NCBI GenBank assembly: GCA_029378245.1
Contig: JARKIF010000003.1
Location: forward strand, 3,224,001-3,288,000
Origin: Roridomyces roridus
Taxonomy: Eukaryota > Basidiomycota > Agaricomycetes > Agaricales > Mycenaceae
Length of the DNA: 64,000 bases
Direction: 5' to 3'
Part shown: positions 55,518-64,000 of the stretch, one piece after another
How positions within the stretch are numbered: the stretch's first letter is position 1
Layout: every line of letters starts with the position of its first letter
Made by a program: the position numbers and the translations under genes
Notes under the pieces: model-generated
Database searches by the model: none
The model's input: the letters and a program-made list of their open reading frames with translations, nothing else
What the model was told of the DNA's origin: nothing

Positions 55518-56710
55518 ATGCACAGCGTCCTCGACATCTCGGAGCTTGTCGGCCGCGTGGTTCAATCCCTCGATAAACTCGACGATGTCGCCGCGTGTGC
55601 ACTTGTCGCTCGCAAATGGGCTTATCCCGCCCAATCTCGTCTCTTCTCGGACATTCTCATCCGGGCGCCCCATCGGCAGCTTCCTCGCTTGCTGGATGTT
55701 TTCGAACAGTCGCCCCATCTCCCCACCTTCGTTGTCACGCTCGCGATACAGAGCATCCAATACTGGCAGCCGGCCTATTTTGAGCGGCTCAGCAACATCG
55801 TGTACCCAAACCTCACCGGACTCTACATCGCCTCTGCTCAAGATCTACCTGGCACACCCGTGGTCGTAGAGTTCTTCCGCCGTATGCTGAGTATCCCGGC
55901 ACTCGCTTCAGTCACGATGCACTACGGGTTCCGCACACCGGAACCTTACTTTGACATCTGGCAGAATTGCTCGCAGAATATTCGCCATCTTTACCTCACG
56001 CATAATCCTCACTATTCCGGGTCCTCACCGACGCACTCTTCTCCGAGGACAAAGCACAGGCGTGTCGTGCTAGACTCCATCGTTGAACCCCGCCACATGC
56101 TGACGTGGCTGAACGACCCGCGATGTCCGTTTGACGTATCCAAAGTGAGGGCTATCCAAGTCTCTTACCACACTGGTGTCCCCTGGTCGCCCGATTTCCT
56201 GGCAGCAGCGCAGACCACTGTGGAGATTATCTCATATCAAGTACGTATGCCCGGCTTTCTCCAATGTAATCCCTTCATATCCCGAATAGGCTTGGTTTTC
56301 AGGCGACCTCTCCCCATTCACCCAGATCAATCAACTAGACGTCTCCTCGGGGACGCTCGCTCACGGTATCGGAGTCATCCAAACGATCTCTGCCCCCACG
56401 CGAAGTCGCATTCGGGCCATCCGATTCTGCATGACCAGCATGGAACTCCCGCCCCACCAAGACCTGGGCAAGCTGGTGTTCGAGATTGTTGACTTGCTCC
56501 CCAATTTGAAGGTTGTAGTCGTGCTGAATCATGTCTGCACGCCGGAGTTGACGAAGGGAGCGACGGAGTATGTACCTTTCGGCCCTGGGGTCAAGGTGCA
56601 GTGGCGTGAGTCGCTCACTCTTTTCGTTTACCGCGCTGATGTTCGACGTTTAAACAGACTTCAATGCACAGAAAGCGCCGTTGTGGCACGTACCGATTCG
56701 AGTTGATTGA
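55518..56710 (+). CDS. F-box-type protein of agarics
   Basis: Three exons (55518-56240, 56290-56605, 56658-56710) encode 363 residues. The start MHSVLDISELVGRVVQSLDK is followed by DVAACALVARKWAYPAQSRLF, the layout of agaric F-box proteins with an F-box near the N-terminus and a Leu-rich body (NLTGLYIASAQDLP; LDVSSGTLAHGIGVIQTIS). Exon 2 begins at the AG ending 56289 rather than the more pyrimidine-rich one ending 56301; only the former keeps the frame. Likely SCF substrate adaptor; targets unknown. Confidence 0.82.
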
Positions 56711-59066
56711 CTGTGTCACAGTGTCTCGTTCAAACTTGCTTTGCGGCGGAGGGAAGCCGCCGATTTTTACGAAGAATTCGGCCTGTTTCCTTTTACCAGT
56801 GGTCTCTGGAATGATTAATTTCGTGCTGAATCACGGGACGCGAATCCCACGGTCAGCTGGGGCTGATCAAAGGCTGTGCTGACCTCTTGTCCCGGACGCT
56901 GATGTCTGATCGAATTTTTGGTTTCTTTCGGCAGCCAGTGAACTCACGGTGAATCCTTTCGATTATCTCGTTGTATACTCATGTGCGGTGCTCCAGACCT
57001 CAACCTTACCCTCCCATTTCCACTCTCCAATCTCAATGCCGCCCACCAAGGAGCCCCGCCCATGCGGCCATGCCTCCAGCTTGCTTCAGCCCAGAGACGC
57101 ATCGAGTATATATTCGTCCGGCGTCAAAAATCCATTCATCCACCGAGATCTCAAGAGCGCTGAAGCAATCCTCCGATTGGGGTCGGCCCACCGCATTCCG
57201 GTACAATCAGAGTCCCGGATCCCCCGCGCATGGAAGCTGGCTCTCCAATCTTACGAGATTCCGGGTCCGAGGCGTAGGTGTCCGCATTAACACCTAGTTG
57301 GCGGTGTGCGTAATACTATCTGGGCCGAGAATTCCAGGCACGTACGTCCTATGCACACGGCTTTTGGCGGATGACTGATATGATAACGTCTCAGCTTCCT
57401 CTCCTGTGCTGAAAATAAATCCAACAGGTTTGACCGTCACTCCAGTCAGAGTGACTAGTACTATGTATGATTCGAAGTTCAGGTCGATCATTTCATTTTC
57501 CCCTCAACAATGTCCATGTTATTCTTCTGTTCGTGCTTAGTAGGCCTCAATTCTTGATCCATGGGCCCTGGGTGGCATTATACTCGCCTTCCATACATTA
57601 GTGACCCTTCTCGGAAGGTACCCGAACCGAGGACAAGTGTCGGCATCCATCCAGAATCCCTAGACCAAGCTTGCAATCCCTGCCCATCTGTCAGCCGTCG
57701 ACTGATTATCCTACAGGTAGCTGTATCCCAGCGGGGCAACGAGCACGGACACACACGGCCTCTCACACCGAGGGAGCCGACCCTTACTTTCGAGGGATTT
57801 CCCGCCATTCTGGATTCTATGCCGGCATCCCTCCGCTGGTGAGACCCAACCCTGCCATTTGGCGCAAGAGAGTGCACGAAGGGCTGATACGCTCAGATAT
57901 GGCTTTCGAGCCACGGTCTGCCGAAGATGGTATTTCTGCGCTAGGTTCCGCTTCAGTACGTCGCCCGTCCGCTGCCTCACATGATCATAATCTAATTCGT
58001 ACATAATAATGCTCATTAGACGCGGATGGGGTTTTTTTGGACATTCGGTGTGTTGAAGTGAAGACCACATGCGCTCGGAAGGTACACCCTCTTCTATAGC
58101 TTCGAATCAAATTTATCAAGACAATGTCAACACCTCTGTGAATCCACTTACCCGCGTTTGGCGGGACAGCCGTGGGGGTGATCTGGATCCTCAGTGGCTG
58201 TTTTTAGAGTGGGGTTCACCAGGGTTCACCTCGGGTGCTTGGCATCGAGGCTTCGGCTTCCATTCTATAACGCGCGGGTCATGGGTTGGCGAGCTGTCCG
58301 CCTTTGTCCGCCTATGCACATTGCTCGTTGCACCCATCCTAAAGCAATCACGAAATTTGCCGCCGTTGAATCTCTGTTTATCTCTGCACTGCCTCGAGGT
58401 ACAGATTCTTCAGCCTAATGACAACGACGATCGTGAAATACGACATGAAGATGTGGCCTCCCTCGGGATTTAAATTCGTGCGAGAACAGGTATTCATTCG
58501 TTTTTGTTTCGCACCGTGTGGGTCTTGACTCGGTTTGACAGCATCCGTCCCTGATAAGGCGCTGTTACACTCTCGTTTGATCGCCGTTGTGATAGTCGCT
58601 GTAGCGGCACGGTCGGAAAATGTCTCCGACCCGGCAATTTGAAGGTTGAACTGCTTGCAGATCGCACAATCACTGATCAGTGATTCCAGGTTCAACGTTC
58701 GCAAGAAGCAGCCAAGGCAGCAATATTCTTGCGGAATTCTTCGAGTTTCCCTCGGGCGGCGTCTTCCGTCCCTGACGTTATTGATTGAAAGGTGGTGGTC
58801 ATTGCACCCGTACTCCGCTCACTGCCGACGGGCCAGAGGTCGCAACCCAATATGGCATCCGGCGACATATGAGTTGCGGTTCCTGGCCGCTGTCCGGGAC
58901 TTATGACATAAGCCAAGAAATGGCCGAATAAGGCGTCTGTTGTTCTCCCAAGAAAGCGTGCGGTGCCAGCCAGTCCCTCCTTGTACTTTACATGGCGATC
59001 TAAATCTGATGCCGACACCTGGCCGACACGCGGCTCGCCTGAAATAGGTGTGGAGGAACCATGGAT
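56711..59066. other. Intergenic, no gene seen
   Basis: About 2.4 kb. Open frames on both strands lack domains and splice support (see rejected items for 58378-59114). Confidence 0.45.
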
Positions 59067-59072
59067 TATAAG
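59067..59072 (+). promoter_or_regulatory. TATA-like box of the TEA factor gene
   Basis: TATAAG 70 nt upstream of the ATG at 59142. Confidence 0.4.
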
Positions 59073-59141
59073 TAAGGTTAGGCGCTGCTCGGGAATCCCA
59101 CTAAACGCCCGCAACCCCCGAGTACACTAGCATTGGCAGCG

Positions 59142-60413
59142 ATGTACGACTCGTCCAGCTACTTCTCTGATTCCTCCTCGTCTGCGGGCTGTTCCACGCC
59201 CCCATCCCCCTTCTCGGATCTACCATCACCTCCGCCATTTCACCGAACTTGTCTTCCTCCGCCGTTGCAGAGCGATACCGCCAAGGAGGTCTTTCAGTCG
59301 GTACTCAAGGTTCGCAAGACGTGGAAGACCATCCGCGGCGGAGAGGCAGTCTGGCCGCCCGAGCTCGAGGCGGCACTGGTGGAAGGTACGCGACTCAAAG
59401 TTGAACGTGACAACATGCTCACAAGTAGCCAGGTCTGGAGAAATATGTCCCCGACGACTCTCGAGAGACGCGGATGCTCGGCCGCTTCCCGCGCCGCAAT
59501 CGCTACATATCCGACCATATTTTCAAGAAGACTGGCAAATCACGGACGCCCAAACAGGTTGGAAGCCGTCTGCAGCAGCTCCGCGAGTCTTGTACAGGGC
59601 AGAAATGTGCGTGCTTATCGGTTCGTTCCACCGCAGCAGCTAATTTCTTTTTCCAGTGCGACACCTCCTCTCCCCTTTCCGCGAGCCGGCAGCGGCGTCC
59701 CCCTCCCCGGAGGATCTGTACAAGTCTCCACCGTCGCGACACACCATTATCTACATTGATATTCTGCCTGAGGGCTCGGTCGAGCGTGCCACCTCTCCCT
59801 CGCCGTGGTCTGACGACGGCGACGTGATCCGCGCCTCCACGCACCCCCGTCGTGTGCACGAAATCAATCCAACTGTGTCCTTCACCTCGTGCACACCCCT
59901 CAGAGCACACTCGCAGTTCACGGTTTACTCTGAGGATCTTATCCTCCACGCTGAGAGCGTGCCTCTCGAGCTTACGGGCAAGCAGGCAGACGGGAGCTTC
60001 ATCTACAGCACAGTTCTTGTGCCGCAGTATTGGCCCACGATACTCAAGAGCCCTGGTACGATTTTCTTCCTCTCCACTCAGCCGAATGACTGATGGCGAC
60101 AGCAGACCCGTCCCGTTTCACCATCTTCCACGAAATAATCCGAGACAGTGACTCCTCGCTCGTCTTCTCAGCGACGTTTAAGTTCAGCTACCCAGCCATG
60201 ACGCTGTCGCCACCGTTCGATGCCGCTTCATTCACCATGCCGGTGCTGGGATATGATATGGCGCACGATATGACGCTGCTACCGCCGCTCTCGATGCTAG
60301 ACGAGACGCTGTGGAATGCCCTGCGCGCCGGGTCCTCTACGGGGAGTGACGACGCCTCTGCATCGGAGGGCTACGTATCCCCGGACTTGTCTTCCCTCGC
60401 TTACATCTTGTAA
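59142..60413 (+). CDS. TEA/ATTS-domain transcription factor
   Basis: Four exons (59142-59385, 59433-59606, 59657-60055, 60106-60413) encode 374 residues. After a Ser/Pro-rich start, residues about 58-140 form the TEA/ATTS DNA-binding domain: VWPPELEAALVEGL, NRYISDHIFKKTGKSRTPKQ and VGSRLQQLRESC, the recognition helix region being well kept. This is the family of fungal AbaA and Tec1 and animal TEAD proteins, which bind CATTCY-type sites and control development or filamentation. The C-terminal half (IIYIDILPEG; FTVYSEDLILHAESVPLELT; FTIFHEIIRDSDSSLVFSAT) may be a cofactor-binding domain. Start at the first ATG; a TTG 9 nt upstream is also in frame. Confidence 0.88.
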
Positions 60414-61411
60414 GCCAAGTGCTTCCTGTTGCTCCACATACACCCGATAACCGACACCACCATCATCTTCTCCTCTGTCCAATTTCGCTTCTGCTGTCCG
60501 TCTGCTTTCCCTGCCTGCCAGCATGTCAAATTTTCAAACCACATCCAACCCCGCGCATCTAGACCTCAGACCGTCCTGATTAATTGGACAATTTCATCAC
60601 ACACTATAGATTTACATAACTTATTCTCCAACTAAAACTCACCTGTGTATCCATTAGCACTGTGCATTGCATTTTCTTTCGTTCTGCTTCACCTGCCAGA
60701 AAACTACATACATATTCCCATCCTCCGTCCATCGAGCAGTGTATTTGTACCTGAATTGATCATGTACACGAAGTAGCGCGTAGCTGCATGCTGTATATTG
60801 TGCCTCGCCTTATGGTTGCGCTGCTATCTATGTCCGTGACTCTCCGTGCTGGCGTCGGACTCGGGGGAAATTCTGTCATGCCTCTCACACGTCCATCTCA
60901 TGTCACAGTCGTGGGGCGGGATTGTACATGCGGCACTCCAAATTCGAATCTTGATGAATAGATTGCATTCTCGAGCGTGGTGCGACTTTTCGGTAACCGG
61001 GCGTAGGTCATGGTTGATGACGAGCTGCGCGCTGTTCCGACAGTAAAGTCAACATGCCGTCCGGCGGGGCCCCGCGTTAATTAACTGAATCTGATGAGCG
61101 CTCAAGGTTTCCGAGTCGACTTGCTACTTGCGTCTTTGATTCACACCCTGCGCTTTCAAGGGCAGCATCGACCCTAGAAAGGATCAAACCTAGAAGTGCA
61201 GTTGGGTCTATAGACTTCAGGCGCCTCCCTTCGGAAACAAGACGAGCACGAGTGGCCACACCATGGCGCCGACGTAAGCTTTTGCCGAGCGTTCTCTTAA
61301 TGAAACACGCAATGACGAGTATAGTCTCCGAACCGTAAATACGGCCACATAAATAGAATAAGTAGTCCACCCTCAAATCCGCCCTTGTCTACATCTCTAC
61401 TCCTAATACAA
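60414..61411. other. Gap between convergent genes
   Basis: Long 3' flank of the TEA gene; no supported frame. Confidence 0.45.
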
Positions 61412-62720
61412 CTAGATAACCACATCCCGCCTCGCAGCAACTTCCATCTCCCCAACGATATCCCAAATTCGCTTGCGACTGCGCATACTCCGACTCGTGG
61501 CACACGCCCTGGCGTAAGCTGTCCACGGAATGGAATTCACGTCTCCCTTGCCGCCCTCTACCCACTCCTTCGTCCACCACTCATGCTCCTCGTTCGAACG
61601 ATAGGCAGATGAGGGCGTTTCGGGGAGAAGGGATCGACGCTCGTGCTTGAATGATCGCCCCACCAAGACATCTAGGTGTGGGAGGATGAGTGCGCGGAGG
61701 CGTTTGTTGATCTGGGTAAGATAGAGGAGAGAGCGGAGCGGGAGGTAGGAGCATAGTTCCAGGATGATGTCTAGTGGGAAATCAGGTAGGGCCAAGGAGC
61801 CGTTGGATGTATCGGAGGGGGTGTTTACTGCAAATTCTTGGAACGGCTGGAGAGCGAGCGCTTCGGTTATGGGGAATCTAGGCCGCGTTTGCGTCAAGTC
61901 GGAGGGAAGGGCGGGGAGCGCACCTGTCGGGTCTCACGAACATCCACATATTCCCCGGACCCATCCACGCGTCGTGGATAATTCCCTCCGAAGTTCGATC
62001 GCTCCTAGTCAGAAATTCAAGCCACCAGTCCTTCGGCGCCTCATCGTCGTTATCCTCAAACGCCACATCCACAACCTTTAACCACTCCACCCACTGCTCT
62101 TGTGTAGCTACCACACAGCCATGAAATTCCCTGGGGTTACCATGTCTGACGACGCGCGAGATTAAACTCGGCGAGAACTCCGGAAATCGACATCGGAAGA
62201 TGACAAGGCTGCAGTGCGTGACGACGCCGAATTCATGTTCCAGATGGACTCGACGCCGCTGCTCGTATTTGCGCAGCTGGTCGCCTCGGTGCTGATACTC
62301 CACATAATCGCACGGCTCGAAATCGTGAAGCATCCAACAGTCGTGGGGGAGTTTAATCGCACCCGGTTCTGCGGATGTGAGTAGACGGAAGGAAGGGAGG
62401 GAGGGAGGGAGAACACTAACCGTTGGAATAGTCGTAGTCGTCCTCGGGATAGGCACAGAGGATGACCCTGTCCCGCGACGCAGCGACATCTTCGTCGGTA
62501 TACAGGAGCCCGTCCAGGATCTCTTTCGGTATTTTTGCGCGTACTTCGGATTCCAATGCCTCGGTATACAGATGCCCCCGGGTCCCTTCCGGTATCTTTG
62601 CGCGTACTTGGGATCGCAGCTCTTCCATAAACTGCACAAGGAAACGATGAAAGAGTTTGTAAACGGGGGCACAATGCATCGCTATATGAAGCTCACCGCT
62701 GTGGGACGGTCAAAATGCAT
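61412..62720 (-). CDS. Protein with C-terminal F-box-like motif and unknown N-terminal domain
   Basis: Four exons (62720-62697, 62631-62421, 62368-61924, 61877-61412) add up to 381 residues, all in phase. Near the N-terminus two related repeats occur (VRAKIPEGTRGHLYTE and VRAKIPKEILDGLLYTDE). The central part (CWMLHDFEPCDYVEYQHRGD; FGVVTHCSLVIFRCRFPEFS; WVEWLKVVDVAFED) is a folded but unrecognised domain. An F-box-like motif (LPDFPLDIILELCSYLPLRS) begins only at about residue 257, unlike the usual N-terminal place. Exon 1 has 24 nt; a start at 62679 without the first intron is the alternative. A 407-bp MITE lies about 150 bp upstream. Confidence 0.75.
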
Positions 62721-62868
62721 AGCGCCGGAGATCTGGGTAGGATTCAGCGACGAGTCAGATAAACGTGGGTATTACATTGCAATAAACATCCCAAATGCCC
62801 ATCCTGGAGATTTGCTGGAGGTCGTTTGAGGCAAGAGAATTGCCACGTCGCATCAGTGGCCCAGAATC

Positions 62869-63275
62869 CAGTGATGGTCCTAGGGAAATAGGGCCCTATT
62901 CGGCCCTGTCGTAGGGCCCTATCAAGTCTGAGGTCAAGCAGTAGGCCCTAGCTAGGCCCTATTGATCCCATCAAACCCGGATCACACCCTGCCGAACGCC
63001 GGTCTCCTCGCGTGGTTGGGTGTTGGGCCACAGAGAAGTGGTTTCCAAGCTCAAGGCCCTCATCTAATGCACTGGTAGGCTGAGAAATCGAATACTTGTT
63101 GGTCAAGACTACGAAGAGACCAACCATCACCAACCGATGGTGTTCGGATCATTTCCGTTTTGGGAAATAGCCTCAGATAGGGCCCTATGCCGGGGGCCCT
63201 ATAATAGGGCTGTAGGGCCTAATAGGGCCCTATCGGTCGGTGAGGGTCGAAATAGGGCCCTACGGGCCATCACTG
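62869..63275. mobile_element. hAT-like MITE (407 bp) in the upstream region of the C-terminal F-box gene
   Basis: Imperfect terminal inverted repeats start CAGTGATGG. Identical 8-bp duplications CCAGAATC flank it (62861-62868 and 63276-63283). Inside, the palindrome TAGGGCCCTA and close variants recur many times on both halves. It has no coding capacity. Its repeats differ from the other two hAT-like elements, so it is a separate family. Confidence 0.9.
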
Positions 63276-63283
63276 CCAGAATC

Positions 63284-64000
63284 CCCAGATCACCGCTGGA
63301 GACACCGAGACGCCGACGACGTAGCGCCAATGCCCGAGATTAACGACTCGGATGGGCGCTCCGTCAGTCTGGGCTCGTCGGTCATTGGCCACTGAAACCG
63401 CGAGTTCGGAGTTGGCGTAGTTGTGGGGAAGGAAGAAGGCGCACTGATGCCGATGCGTTACAAGTATTTGGTCTCAATTTGGTGTCTGATGGGCGCGTGA
63501 CATGACTCACACCGCTCCGGCGCTTCTTTTTTTTTTTTTTTTTTTTTTTTTTTGAGCGTTTGGAGCAATGCACATCAGTCTGCACTTAGCATTCTAATAT
63601 ACATCCGCTGGGGGTAACTGGAAGAAGTATACCAGTAGAAGCCGCTTTTTCTTCAACGCCAGGCCAGGCCTCCACGACCGCGAAACGGAAGCCCAGCGTG
63701 CTTGCAGCGTGCGAAAAGTACTGGACCTTGACCCGAGCCGGAACAGAACGGAGTCCCCCTTCCGAAATTGCTCCCGCGACAACGGGTGACGCTTCCTCTC
63801 TTGCTCCTCTGCTGCTTGTCTGCGGCCCAGTCTCTGCGGCCTTGTCGGTGAACGCAGACGCACACCTTTTTTGCCGCCCACCAGTATGCGCAGGCTCTTC
63901 TTGCTTGAGACTTGCTCCCAACTTGCTCTCTCACCGTCGACCGACACCCTCAGCCTCTCTGTCTTGACACTGTCCCTCCGACGACTCCGACTTGACTCAG
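63284..64000. other. End of window, no complete gene seen
   Basis: Contains a run of 27 T at 63527-63553. The C/T-rich plus strand after 63880 could be the leader of a gene beyond the window. Confidence 0.4.
63527..63553. repeat. Poly-T tract (27 bases)
   Basis: An uninterrupted T run, possibly the poly-A tail of a retroposed sequence read from the minus strand. No retroelement body was recognised beside it. Confidence 0.8.

Noticed and set aside
58378..59114. Minus-strand frames with a helical look (EDAARGKLEEFRKNIAALAA; DCAICKQFNLQ)
   Set aside because: They might be remnants of a gene, but no start, splice structure or family could be assembled; left unannotated.

Overview
The window looks like nuclear DNA of an agaricomycete mushroom (Basidiomycota). 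The evidence is gene-dense DNA with many introns of about 50-60 nt in almost every gene. It also carries families typical of these fungi: agaric-type kinases, a NACHT P-loop protein, F-box proteins, a MYND/MSS51-type protein, a TEA/ATTS factor, an S10 carboxypeptidase and a class I terpene synthase. No species can be named. Gene models were built by hand by joining open frames at GT-AG (rarely GC-AG) sites and checking that exon phases add up; none has transcript support.

Layout, left to right. 1.6-2.5 kb: a secreted Gly/Ala-rich protein. 2.9-4.5 kb: an F-box gene with three frame breaks. 5.0-8.0 kb: a minus-strand cluster of coiled-coil genes, one split inside an exon by a 501-bp hAT-like MITE. 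8.5-10.9 kb: a low-complexity protein with a hydrophobic N-terminus. 11.6-20.6 kb: metabolic genes (aquaglyceroporin, alpha/beta hydrolase, GPI-type alginate-lyase-like protein, six-hairpin glycosidase). 20.9-23.9 kb: a kinase with a helical N-terminus and two partial HECT N-lobe copies at its C-terminus. 24-27.5 kb: gene-poor, with two TIR elements. 28-33.4 kb: an alcohol dehydrogenase, an F-box-like gene and a MYND gene.

33.4-46 kb is a mobile-element-rich block. It holds tRNA-derived SINE-like dimers, a NACHT gene with two frame breaks, an AT-richer Pif1 helicase fused to a USP-like peptidase, a 30-bp minisatellite, and two copies of one gene, the first cut short next to a transposon end. 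46.3-54.2 kb carries a terpene synthase with one frame break, a secreted protein of unknown type, the S10 carboxypeptidase and two paralogous 105-residue six-cysteine secreted proteins. 55.5-64 kb carries an F-box gene, a TEA/ATTS transcription factor, a gene with its F-box near the C-terminus, and a third hAT-like MITE just upstream of it.

Most promising observations: (1) the helical domain-kinase-2x HECT-N-lobe fusion; (2) three different short hAT-like elements, each with a perfect 8-bp target duplication, one inside a coding exon; (3) a recurrent pattern of single-base frame breaks in genes whose splice sites are intact, which means either recent decay or assembly indels; (4) the paired cysteine-rich secreted proteins; (5) the helicase-deubiquitinase fusion.
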